NCBI GenBank assembly: GCA_902167985.1
Contig: CABHNZ010000009.1
Coordinates: forward strand, 1-64,000
From: Shinella sp. UYSO24
GTDB lineage: Bacteria; Pseudomonadota; Alphaproteobacteria; Rhizobiales; Rhizobiaceae
Length of the DNA: 64,000 nucleotides
Reading direction: 5' to 3'
The notes beneath the pieces were generated by a model, which saw only the letters and a list, made by a program, of their open reading frames with translations, searched no databases and was not told the origin of the DNA. A program made the position numbers and the translations under genes. Within the stretch, counting starts at the first letter, position 1, and each line of letters begins with the position of its first letter. Below, one piece after another: positions 18,055 to 26,901 of the stretch.

Positions 18055-18066
18055 ATCGTATACAAT
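18055..18066. promoter_or_regulatory. Operator copy 2 (ATCGTATACAAT)
   Basis: Second site, 55 bp from the first, reverse complement ATTGTATACGAT. Its TACAAT half could be the -10 of the importer promoter (with CTATTT at 18038-18043 as a poor -35), so binding would block transcription. Confidence 0.55.
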
Positions 18067-18159
18067 CGGCCGGTCATTTTGAAAGCAAAGGCATTACAAG
18101 TATTTATCGGAACTGGCACGGCGAATGCATGGAGATTTGTAGATGCAAGGGAGCGCCGG

Positions 18160-19250
18160 ATGAGCAAAGCTGCAGAAATCGATATCGCCTCTGTCTCCAA
18201 GATCTACGGAACGACGACCGCTGTCCATGCGATCAGCCTTAAAATTCCGGCCGGCACCTATTGCTGCCTGCTCGGGCCTTCCGGCTGCGGCAAGACCTCG
18301 ACGCTGCGGATGATTGCCGGGCACGAGACGATTTCCTCGGGCGATATCCGGCTCGGCAATACTGTCGTCACCGATCTGCCGCCGGCGCGGCGTGGTACGG
18401 CGATGATGTTCCAGTCCTATGCGCTTTTCCCGCATCTCGACCTCATCGACAATGTCGCCTTCAGCCTGAAGATGAAGGGTATCGAGAAGGACGAGCGGCG
18501 CGCCAAGGCGCTCGACATGCTGAAGCTGATGCAGCTCGAAGCCTATGCGACCCGCCGCCCGGCACAGCTTTCCGGTGGCCAGCAGCAGCGCGTGGCGCTT
18601 GCCCGCGCGCTGATTACCGATCCCGAGGCGCTGCTTCTCGACGAGCCGCTCTCGGCGCTCGATCCGTTCCTGAAGATCCGCATGCGTGCGGAACTCAAGA
18701 AGCTGCAGACCTCGCTCGGCATTTCCTTCGTGCATGTGACGCACAGCCAGGAAGAGGCGATGGCGCTGGCGGATCTGATCGTCGTGATGAATGACGGGCG
18801 CATCGAGCAGGCGGCAACGCCGCGCACCGTGTTCGAACGGCCGGCGACCGCCTTCGTGGCGCGCTTCATGGGCGATCACAACGTCATTTCCGGGCGTGTG
18901 GCCAACCAGAAGGACAATATGGTGATGATTTCGGTGCCGGCCGGTGCCGATTTCCTCGCCGTCGGCGACGGGCAGATCGATCTGGCACAAGCGCCGACAT
19001 TGCCATCCGCACGGATCATGTACGCGTCGGCACGCCTTCCGAGCCCGGGCTCGGATTTACCGGCTCCGTTTCCAACGTCGAATATCGCGGTTCCTCGGTG
19101 AAGCTCACCGTCAACGGAGCCGGGATCGAGGAGTTTACCGCGATCCTCAGCGATACCGCCTTTTTCGCCAATCCGGTCAAGGTCGGAGAGGCGATCCCCC
19201 TATGCTGGGACCGGGAGGACGCGATCGTCCTTGGCCGTCTCAAGCACTAA
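18160..19250 (+). CDS. Spermidine/putrescine-type ABC transporter ATPase (PotA-like), frameshifted
   Basis: ATPase of the PotA/FbpC group: Walker A GPSGCGKT, signature LSGGQQQR, Walker B LLLDEPLSALDP, and a C-terminal TOBE domain. One base is missing near 18993; restoring it (GACATT) gives the TOBE sequence DIAIRTDHVRVG and a stop at 19248-19250, total 363 residues. AAGGGAG precedes ATG 18160, and an upstream in-frame ATG at 18079 has none. It is the first gene of an importer-racemase-GNAT operon. Confidence 0.87.
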
Positions 19251-19280
19251 TGCCTTAAAAATCACCAGAGGAGAACAGCA

Positions 19281-20570
19281 ATGACTGATACAAAAAAGCC
19301 GGCTAAAGGCATTTCGCGTCGTACCCTTCTGAAGACCGCTTCGGCGGCTGCCGGCGTGGCTGCCGGTTCGGGCGCCATTACCGGCTTCCCGACCATCTGG
19401 GCGCAGAACCCGATCACGCTGCGCCAGTTCGGCACCGGCGTGTCCAACCTCAATGCCATTGCCGAGAAGTGCAAGGCCGATCTCGGCATCACGCTCGAAA
19501 TGACGGCGACGGATTCGGATGCCGCCGCGCAGCGCGCCGTCACTCAGCCGAATTCCTACGATATCGCCGATATCGAATACTGGATCCTGAAGAAGGTCTA
19601 TCCGGCCGGCGTCATCCAGCCGATGGACGTCAAGAAGCTGAAATATTACGACAAGGTCGTTCCGCTGTTCAAGAACGGCAAGCTGACGCCCGACAGCGTG
19701 ATTGCGCAGGGTACGGCGCCGCACACGGTCGGCTTCGTCGAAAGCCAGAAGGCCAAGACCTTCTCCAAGGCCGAGACCCAGTGGTTCACCATGATGCCGA
19801 CGATCTACAATGCCGATACGCTCGGCATTCGTCCCGATCTCGTCGGCCGCGAGATCACCAGCTGGGCCGATATTCTCGACCCGAAGTTCAAGGGCAAGAC
19901 TTCGATCCTCAACATCCCGTCGATCGGCATCATGGATGCGGCGATGATCATGGAAGCCTCCGGCCAGATCAAATATGCCGACAAGGGCAATATGACGAAG
20001 GCCGAGATCGACAAGACGATCGACTTCCTGATCAAGACCAAGCAGGCCGGCCAGTTCCGCGCCTTCTGGAAGTCCTTCGACGAGTCGGTCAACCTGATGG
20101 CATCGGGCGAAGTCGTCATTCAGTCCATGTGGTCGCCGGCCGTTGCCGCCGTCCGCTCCAAGGGCATCGCCTGCAAGTTCCAGCCGCTCAAGGAAGGCTA
20201 CCGTTCGTGGGGCGGCGGTCTCGGCCTTGCCTCGCATCTCTCGGGCGCCAAGCTCGATGCGGCCTATGAATATATCAACTGGTACACGTCCGGCTGGGTC
20301 GGCGCCTACCTCAACCGCCAGGGCTACTATTCCGCCTGCATGGACACCGCCAAGCAGTTCATGTCGGCCGACGAGTGGGGCTACTGGATCGAGGGCAAGG
20401 CTGCCCAGGGCGATATTCTCTCGCCGGAAGGCAAGGTTATGGAGAAGGCCGGTGCGGTTCGCGACGGCGGTTCCTTCACCGAGCGCATGGGCCACGTCGC
20501 CTGCTGGAACTCCGTGATGGACGAAGACCGCTACATGGTTCGCCGCTGGAACGAATTCATCGCCGCCTGA
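19281..20570 (+). CDS. ABC transporter substrate-binding protein, PotD-like
   Basis: A 429-residue periplasmic binding protein with a Tat signal (ISRRTLLK, then an Ala/Gly-rich core). The fold is of the PotD/iron(III)-type SBP_bac_8 family (TSWADILDPKFKGK, YEYINWYTSGWVG). GAGGAG precedes the ATG. The ligand is unknown; the linked racemase suggests an amino-acid- or hydantoin-like compound. A palindromic repeat element follows the stop. Confidence 0.86.
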   Translation: MTDTKKPAKGISRRTLLKTASAAAGVAAGSGAITGFPTIWAQNPITLRQFGTGVSNLNAIAEKCKADLGITLEMTATDSDAAAQRAVTQPNSYDIADIEYWILKKVYPAGVIQPMDVKKLKYYDKVVPLFKNGKLTPDSVIAQGTAPHTVGFVESQKAKTFSKAETQWFTMMPTIYNADTLGIRPDLVGREITSWADILDPKFKGKTSILNIPSIGIMDAAMIMEASGQIKYADKGNMTKAEIDKTIDFLIKTKQAGQFRAFWKSFDESVNLMASGEVVIQSMWSPAVAAVRSKGIACKFQPLKEGYRSWGGGLGLASHLSGAKLDAAYEYINWYTSGWVGAYLNRQGYYSACMDTAKQFMSADEWGYWIEGKAAQGDILSPEGKVMEKAGAVRDGGSFTERMGHVACWNSVMDEDRYMVRRWNEFIAA

Positions 20571-20583
20571 GCCATCTGTGACG

Positions 20584-20636
20584 CTGCCTTCTCCCCGCCT
20601 TGGCGGGGGGAGGGTGCCCGAGAGGGCGGATGAGGG
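20584..20636. repeat. Rhizobial palindromic intergenic repeat element
   Basis: A GC-rich mosaic with inner dyad CCCCGCC-TT-GGCGGGG at 20593-20608 followed by a GGGTGCCCGAGAGGGCGGATGAGG-like arm. Elements of this pattern recur in intergenic regions of rhizobia (RIME-like, from memory). It sits between the binding-protein and permease genes, where it can form a hairpin in the mRNA. Confidence 0.65.
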
Positions 20637-20660
20637 GCAAACGCCGACAGGAGAGGCCGA

Positions 20661-21572
20661 ATGGTTACGATCACAGGTTCGGAAACGGAAAAGACAGAGG
20701 ATGTCAGGCCGAAAAGCTTTCGCCTGTCGCCTGCCGCGATTTCCTATCTCCAGTCGACACCGCTCACCGTCATTCTCGGCGCCTTCCTGCTGATCCCGAT
20801 CCTGATGATCGCGGTGGTCAGTTTCTGGGATTACGATTTTGCCCAGATGTATCCCGATTTCCTGTCGATGAACTATACCGAGACGCTCGGTTCCTGGGTG
20901 ACGTGGAAGACCTATCTGAACACGCTGAAATATGCGGCACTGGTCTGGGTCATCACGATCTTCATCGGCTTCTGGGTTGCCTATTTCCTCGCCTTCCACA
21001 TTCGCACGACCGCCATGCAGATGGTGCTGTTTCTCGTCTGCACCGTGCCGTTCCTGACGTCGAACATCATCCGGATGATCTCGTGGATCCCGGTTCTCGG
21101 ACGAAACGGGATCATCAATACGGCGCTGGTCAGTTCCGGCATCGTCTCGCAACCGGTGGAGTGGCTGCTCTATTCGGATTTCGCCGTGGTGCTGGCCATG
21201 GTGCATCTCTACACGCTGTTCATGGTGACGCCGATCTTCAACACGCTGATGCGTATCGACAAATCGCTGGTGGAAGCGGCCCGCGATGCGGGCGCAAGCT
21301 CCTGGCAGATCCTGATGAACGTCATCATTCCTTTGGCAAAGCCCGGCATGGCGATCGGCACGATCTTCGTCGTGACGCTGGTCATGGCCGATTTCTCCAC
21401 CGTGCAGGTCATGTCCGGCGGACAGAGCGCCTCGGTGGCGCTGATGATGAAGAACCAGATGTCGCTCCTGCAATATCCGGCAGCCGCGGCCAATGCGGTG
21501 ATCCTTCTCATCCTTGTCCTGATGATGGTCGCAGGCATTCTGCGGATCGTCGATATCCGCAAAGAACTCTGA
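20661..21572 (+). CDS. ABC transporter permease, PotB-like
   Basis: A 303-residue inner-membrane permease with six hydrophobic segments and the BPD_transp_1 EAA loop (LVEAARDAGASSWQILMNVIIP). The N-terminal 25 residues are cytoplasmic and charged. CAGGAGAGG precedes the ATG. It lies 90 nt after the binding protein, across the palindromic repeat. Confidence 0.9.
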   Translation: MVTITGSETEKTEDVRPKSFRLSPAAISYLQSTPLTVILGAFLLIPILMIAVVSFWDYDFAQMYPDFLSMNYTETLGSWVTWKTYLNTLKYAALVWVITIFIGFWVAYFLAFHIRTTAMQMVLFLVCTVPFLTSNIIRMISWIPVLGRNGIINTALVSSGIVSQPVEWLLYSDFAVVLAMVHLYTLFMVTPIFNTLMRIDKSLVEAARDAGASSWQILMNVIIPLAKPGMAIGTIFVVTLVMADFSTVQVMSGGQSASVALMMKNQMSLLQYPAAAANAVILLILVLMMVAGILRIVDIRKEL

Positions 21573-21585
21573 GAAGGGGACCGAC

Positions 21586-22404
21586 ATGCATCGCGAACCA
21601 CGCTCCCGCGAATTCTACCTCCTGGCGATCTTCTTTGCCGTCTTCGTTCTCTTTCTCTATGGCCCGCTGTCGGCCATCGTCATTCTCTCGTTCCAGGGAC
21701 CGAATGGCGGCCTGACCTTCCCGCTGAACGGCGTCTCGGTCCGCTGGTTCGCCAACCTGTTCGAAACGCAGGCCGTCGGCGATTTCGGCGGCGCCTTCCG
21801 GCGTTCGCTGGCACTCGGGCTGATGGTGATGGCGGTGACGGTTGTCGTGGCACTTCTCGCCGGTCTCGCCTTCCGGCGGCGTTTCGTCGGGGCGACGGCG
21901 CTGTTCTATCTCTCGGTCGCCAGTCTCGTCGTTCCGTCGATCATCATTTCACTCGGCATCGGCGTGCTGTTCCAGCAGCTCGGTCTGCAACCGGCATGGT
22001 ATTCCTCCGCCTTTGGCGCGCATCTCACCTGGACGCTGCCCTTCGGCGTGCTGATCATGTTCGCCGTCTTCAACCGCTTCTCTCCCGCCTATGAAGAGGC
22101 GGCGCGCGATCTCGGCGCCAATTCGTGGCAGACGTTCCGGCATGTGGTGCTGCCGATGATCGCGCCAAGTCTTGTCGGCGTCGGCCTCTTCGGCTTCACG
22201 CTGTCCTATGACGAATTTGCCCGCACGCTGATGACATCCGGAACGTTCAACACGCTGCCGCTCGAAATCTACGGGATGACGACCAATGTCACGACGCCGG
22301 TGCTTTACGCGCTCGGCACGGTGACGACGGTCTTCTCCTTCCTCGTGATTGCCGGCACGCTCGGCCTCATCATCCATCTCAATCGCCGCAAGCTGCGGTC
22401 CTGA
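21586..22404 (+). CDS. ABC transporter permease, PotC-like
   Basis: A 272-residue permease, second half of the channel, with the EAA loop EEAARDLGANSWQTFRHVVLP. AAGGGGA precedes the ATG; it starts 13 nt after the PotB-like gene and is followed 8 nt later by the racemase. Confidence 0.9.
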   Translation: MHREPRSREFYLLAIFFAVFVLFLYGPLSAIVILSFQGPNGGLTFPLNGVSVRWFANLFETQAVGDFGGAFRRSLALGLMVMAVTVVVALLAGLAFRRRFVGATALFYLSVASLVVPSIIISLGIGVLFQQLGLQPAWYSSAFGAHLTWTLPFGVLIMFAVFNRFSPAYEEAARDLGANSWQTFRHVVLPMIAPSLVGVGLFGFTLSYDEFARTLMTSGTFNTLPLEIYGMTTNVTTPVLYALGTVTTVFSFLVIAGTLGLIIHLNRRKLRS

Positions 22405-22412
22405 CATCGATC

Positions 22413-23162
22413 ATGCGAATTCTCCTCGTCAATCCGAATACGACCGCAACGATGACCGCGACGATCGCGGATGCGGCTTCCCGCGTTGCCAATGGCGGCA
22501 CGGAGATCGTCGCCGTCACGTCCTCGATGGGGCCGGTGTCGATCGAAGGCTATTATGATGAGGCGTTTGCCGTGCCGGGGCTTCTGATGGAGCTTTCCAA
22601 GGGGCAGGCGGCCGGTGCCGATGCGGCGATTATCGCCTGTTTCGACGATACCGGGCTCGACGCGGCGCGGGCGCTGGCGGATATTCCGGTGATCGGCATC
22701 TGCGAGGCGGCGGTGGCGACGACCGCCTTCATCGCCCAGCGCTTTACCGTCGTCACCACGATGGAACGGTCGCGCCTGCCGCTCGAACATCTCGTGCATC
22801 GCTATGGCATGTCGAGCCGCTGCAAGGTGCGGGCTGCCGATATTCCGGTTCTGTCGCTGGAAGACCCGGCGTCGAATGCCGGCGAGCGGCTGCGGGCCGA
22901 GATTGCCGCGGCGCTGAAGGACGATAAGGCGGAGGCGATCGTGCTCGGCTGCGCCGGCATGGCGGATCTCGTCGCCGAGCTTCGGGCCGAATTCGGCGTG
23001 CCGGTGATCGATGGCGTAGCCGCTGCCGTCAAGCAGGCTGAAGCGCTTGTGACGCTCGGCCTTTCGACGGCGAAGGGCGGGGCCTATGCGACGCCGGTTC
23101 ACAAACCCTATCGGGGCATGCTGGAGATTTTCGAGCCGTCACGCATGGTTGCCGGGTCTTGA
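22413..23162 (+). CDS. Asp/Glu/hydantoin racemase family protein
   Basis: A 249-residue enzyme of the hydantoin/allantoin racemase group. It starts MRILLVNPNTTATMT and has the two catalytic Cys in ACFDDTG and LGCAGM. Members racemise 5-substituted hydantoins or allantoin by two-base proton transfer. It lies 8 nt after the permease and overlaps the next gene, so it belongs to the importer operon and probably acts on its substrate. The ribosome-binding site is weak. Confidence 0.85.
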   Translation: MRILLVNPNTTATMTATIADAASRVANGGTEIVAVTSSMGPVSIEGYYDEAFAVPGLLMELSKGQAAGADAAIIACFDDTGLDAARALADIPVIGICEAAVATTAFIAQRFTVVTTMERSRLPLEHLVHRYGMSSRCKVRAADIPVLSLEDPASNAGERLRAEIAAALKDDKAEAIVLGCAGMADLVAELRAEFGVPVIDGVAAAVKQAEALVTLGLSTAKGGAYATPVHKPYRGMLEIFEPSRMVAGS

Positions 23163-24007
23163 GCGGCCTTCCGGTCATCCGCTCCCTTTCGCTGGGCGAG
23201 GTCGAGGAGCTTCTCGGCTGGGCCAAGGCCGAGGGATGGAACCCCGGTCTTGGCGATGCCGCTGCATTTCATGCGGCAGACCCGGACGGCTTTATCGGTT
23301 GTGTCGTGGATGGCAGGCTTGCCGCCGGCATTTCAGCGGTTCGCTACGGCGATGATTTCGGCTTTATCGGGCTCTATATTGCCCATCCGGATTTCCGCCG
23401 TCAGGGTTTTGGGCGCAAGGTCTGGGACGCGGGCATGGCGCATCTCGGCAATCGGGTGATCGGTCTCGATGGCGTGCCGGAACAGCAGGCGAATTATGCG
23501 CGGATGGGTTTCGTGCCGGCCTATCAGACGGCGCGGTGGAGCGGAATTGTTCCGGCTCATGCTGCACGTGGAGATCGGTCGCAGGTCGTCGATCTCGACG
23601 ATGAGCTGCTGTCTGCCATCATCTCCCATGATCGCGACTTCTTTCCTGCCCCGCGGGATGCCTTCCTGCGGGCCTGGCTGGCCGGTCCCCGTTCAACCAA
23701 AGTCATCATTCGGGATGGATCGGTAGCCGGCTATAGCGTCTGCCGGGCCTGCGATGAGGGGTATAAGGTCGGGCCGCTCTTCGCCGAGACTTTTGACGAT
23801 GCGCGGAGCCTGCTTCTTTCCTGCGCATCCTTGGCCGGTAGAGCGGTGCTTCATATCGATGTGCCGGCCGGGCAGGTGGAGTTTTCCGGGTTTCTTGTAG
23901 ATCTCGGTTTCGAGCAGGGTTTTTCGACGGCACGCATGTATCGTGGCACGGCACCCGAGCTGAGGTCTGCGGGTGTCTACGGCATCACCACGCTTGAACT
24001 GGGCTGA
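23159..24007 (+). CDS. GNAT-family N-acetyltransferase (tandem domains)
   Basis: A 282-residue protein with a clear N-terminal GNAT domain (LYIAHPDFRRQGFGRKVWDAG, the acetyl-CoA loop RRQGFG) and a second diverged GNAT-like half (GYKVGPLFAETFDDA). The start is a TTG overlapping the racemase TGA; no in-frame ATG lies nearby. It could acetylate an amine derived from the imported compound. The substrate is unknown. Confidence 0.8.
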   Translation: MSGLPVIRSLSLGEVEELLGWAKAEGWNPGLGDAAAFHAADPDGFIGCVVDGRLAAGISAVRYGDDFGFIGLYIAHPDFRRQGFGRKVWDAGMAHLGNRVIGLDGVPEQQANYARMGFVPAYQTARWSGIVPAHAARGDRSQVVDLDDELLSAIISHDRDFFPAPRDAFLRAWLAGPRSTKVIIRDGSVAGYSVCRACDEGYKVGPLFAETFDDARSLLLSCASLAGRAVLHIDVPAGQVEFSGFLVDLGFEQGFSTARMYRGTAPELRSAGVYGITTLELG

Positions 24008-24076
24008 GGTTCGGGTCTCGGGCCGTCCGTTGCGCGTAGATTTGGGCTTATTTTGATACTGGCGGGCTTCCGGCGG

Positions 24077-24858
24077 TCAGGATTGTTCGGCGAGACGGAT
24101 ATCGGCCTGAGAGTCCAGGCCCGCATCCGTGCCTTCCAGCGAGCCGCGAATGCGGCTTTTGCCGACTTCGATGACATGGCGCATGGCCACTGTCGCCTTC
24201 TGCGCATCGCGGGCGGCGATTGCGTGGACGATGCGCAGGTGGTTGGTTGCCACTTCGTCGATGGTTTCCGGCGAGGCTGCGGGTGAGGAGAGCTGGAAGG
24301 AGATCGCCAGTGCCGCTTCGATCAGCGCGCTTGCGGAGCGCATGAACGGATTGCCGGACATGCGGGCGATCGCGAGGTGAAAATCGAGATCCACCTTGGC
24401 AATGGTTTCCGGCGTGTGGGCGAGGTTGTCGAAACGGGCGGCGATGGCATAGAGCGCCACCATGTCGTCGCTCGATGCGCGCACGGCCGCTGCCGCTGCC
24501 GCCGCCGGCTCCAGCGCGAGCCGCATTTCGGCCAGATGCTCGATGAATTCGTAATCGATGCCGGTATCGACCCGCCAGCCGAGCACGTCGCTGTCGAAAA
24601 AGTTCCAGCTGGATTTCGCCAGAACCCGTGTGCCGACCTTTGCTTTTGCTTCCACCAGCCGTTTGGCGGCAAGGGTTTTCATGGATTCGCGCAGGACGGT
24701 GCGGGAGACGCCGAAACGGGCGGAAAGCTCGGCATCGCCCGGAAGAAGTGAGCCTTCCGGGATCGTGCCGAAACGATACCCCGACCGAGTTCGGCAACCA
24801 CATGGGCGTGGTTGCCCCGGCGCTTGCGGCCGCTGATCGTCGTTTCCAGTAAGCTCAT
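24077..24858 (-). CDS. FadR-type GntR regulator (FCD domain), frameshifted
   Basis: A winged-helix regulator (LSARFGVSRTVLRESMKTLA) with an FCD domain holding the metal/ligand His residues (FHLAIA, NHLRIVHA, RHVIEVG). One base is missing near 24768; restoring it gives IVSGTIPEGSLLPGDAELS and 260 residues. Its ATG shares one base with the yjfF stop (TGATG), so it is the last gene of the ytfQRT-yjfF operon and likely regulates it, and perhaps the divergent ggu operon, through the sites at 29603 and 29714. Confidence 0.85.
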
Positions 24859-25844
24859 CAAATCTCCCTCAGCCGACCTTCGGCCAATCGCCTGTTTGAA
24901 TACCAGATGATGCCGCGCTGCAACACAATGAAGACGAAGAGCAGGACACCAATCACGATTTTCGTCCACCAGGAGGAGAGCGTGCCATCGAAAACGATAT
25001 AGGTCTGGATCAGTCCCTGGATGAGAATGCCGACAAGCGTCCCCGCTACGAGGCCAACACCACCGGTCAGAAGCGTGCCGCCGATGACGACTGCGGCAAT
25101 CGCATCGAGTTCGACGCCGACGGTGGCGAGCGAATAGCCGGAGGACGTGTAGAGCGTATAGGCAATGCCGGCGAGACCGGAGAGGAAGCCCGAGAGCGCA
25201 TAGATGCCGACCGTGGTGCGGCCGATCGGAACGCCCATCAGTTCGGCCGATTGCTGCCCGCCGCCAAGCGCATAGACATTGGCGCCGAAGCGGGTGCGGC
25301 CGGCAATGATGCCGCCGACGATGAAGACGAGGATCATCAGCATCGCCAATGCCGTCAGCCGGCCGCCGCCCGGAACACGGAAGTAGAAGCCCTGGATGGC
25401 ATCGATGACCGGGTGGGAGATCGGCACGGATTCCGTCGAGATGAGGTAGGCGGCGCCGCGGGCGAGGAACATGCCGGCGAGTGTGACGACGAAGGGCGGA
25501 ATGCCGAGATAGCGGATCATCAGCCCCATCAGGCTGCCGAAGATCGTCGAGATGACGAGCACGAGCGCGAAGGCGACAAGCGGGTTCAGGCCGAAGGAGC
25601 CGACCATCACGGCAACGAAAACGCTGGTGAAGGCAATCACCGAGCCGATCGACAGATCGATACCGCCCGAGAGAATGACGAAGGTCATGCCGACGGCGGC
25701 AATGCCGAGAAAGGCGTTGTCGGTCAGAAGATTGCCGATCACCCGCGTCGAGAACATGTTGGGAAATTGCAGGACGCAGAGCGCATAGGCGATGACGAAA
25801 ATGCCGAGCGTGGTGACGAAGGGCAGGTTGCGGGCGTGGATCAT
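24858..25844 (-). CDS. yjfF: Galactofuranose-type ABC transporter permease YjfF
   Basis: A 328-residue sugar permease close to E. coli YjfF over its length as I recall it (TDNAFLGIAAVGMTFVILSG, GVELDAIAAVVIGGTLL, FDGTLSSWWTKI). About ten hydrophobic segments. Together with YtfT it forms the channel of a furanose/pentose importer. The ATG at 25844 overlaps the ytfT stop (ATGA); the frame is open further upstream only because that region belongs to ytfT in another frame. Confidence 0.9.
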   Translation of the reverse strand: MIHARNLPFVTTLGIFVIAYALCVLQFPNMFSTRVIGNLLTDNAFLGIAAVGMTFVILSGGIDLSIGSVIAFTSVFVAVMVGSFGLNPLVAFALVLVISTIFGSLMGLMIRYLGIPPFVVTLAGMFLARGAAYLISTESVPISHPVIDAIQGFYFRVPGGGRLTALAMLMILVFIVGGIIAGRTRFGANVYALGGGQQSAELMGVPIGRTTVGIYALSGFLSGLAGIAYTLYTSSGYSLATVGVELDAIAAVVIGGTLLTGGVGLVAGTLVGILIQGLIQTYIVFDGTLSSWWTKIVIGVLLFVFIVLQRGIIWYSNRRLAEGRLREI

Positions 25845-26901
25845 CGTGCCGTCCTTTCTGCCTTGGCGGATGCAGCGCCCGGTATCGTATCGGGCGGGCG
25901 CTTGGCCGGGGGCTTGACGGGGCGGACGAAGCCGAGAAGCGTTGCCACGGCCGGCGATTGCAGCGTCAGCACGATAATGATGATGACGGCCTTGATGATG
26001 AGGTTGAATTCCGGCGGGAAGCCGGAGACGAGAATACCGGTGTTGACCGACTGGATGATCAGCGCGCCGATGAGCGAGGCGGTGATCGAAAACGCCCGCC
26101 ATTCAGCGAGGTGCCGCCGATGACGACCGCCAGAATGGCGTCGAGTTCAAGCCAGAGGCCGGCATTGTTGGCATCGGCGCCGCGGATATCGGCTGTCACG
26201 ATCATGCCCGCGACTGCGGCGCAGAGGCCTGAAATCGCGTAGACGAAGAACAGGAGAAAGCGGGCTTTCACGCCGGCAAGCGTCGCAGCACGGCGGTTGA
26301 TGCCGGTCGCCTCGATCAGGAAGCCGAGCGCGGATCGGCGCACCAGGAGGCCGATCAGAAGGGCCGCGCCGAGCCAGAGATAGATCGGCACGGGAATACC
26401 GAGAAGCGCGCCGGAGCCAAGCGCGGAGAATGTGTCGTTGTTGAAGGTGAGGATGACGCCTTCGGTGACGAGCTGGGCGATGCCGCGACCTGCCACCATC
26501 AGGATCAGGGTCGCGATGATCGGCTGAATATCGAGAAGGGCGACCAGCATGCCGTTCCAGAGGCCGCAGAGGAGGCCGATGCCGAGCGAGACGAGGATCA
26601 CCACGACAAGCGGATAGCCGGCGACGATGAGGTTTGCGGCAATCGCGCCGCAGATGGCGATGACCGCGCCGATCGAAAGGTCGATGCCGCGGGTGGCGAT
26701 GACCAGTGTCATGCCGATGGTGAGAAGCGCGACCGGTGCGGCGCGCACGAGAATGTCGATCAGGCTGCCATAGATGCGGCCGTTCTGGATCGAGAGCGAC
26801 AGGAAGCCGGGCGCAACGGCGGTGATCAGGCCCAGGATAACGGCCAGTGCGATGATCTGCGGCGCAAGACGTTTCAGGCGGCGGGTGAGCGCTGTCATCA
26901 T
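25841..26901 (-). CDS. ytfT: Galactofuranose-type ABC transporter permease YtfT, frameshifted
   Basis: Sugar permease with the family block IGMTLVIATRGIDLSIGAV and GLWLELDAILAVVIGGTSL. One T is missing in the run at 26089-26092; restoring it continues NGGRFSITASLIGALII and runs to a stop at 25841-25843, total 353 residues. It overlaps ytfR by ATGA. The C-terminus is Pro/Lys-rich and cytoplasmic. Confidence 0.88.

Noticed and set aside
19200..21587. 795-codon minus-strand frame opposite the PotD/PotB-like genes
   Set aside because: Antisense shadow; composition typical of reversed GC-rich coding DNA, while the plus strand carries recognisable importer genes.
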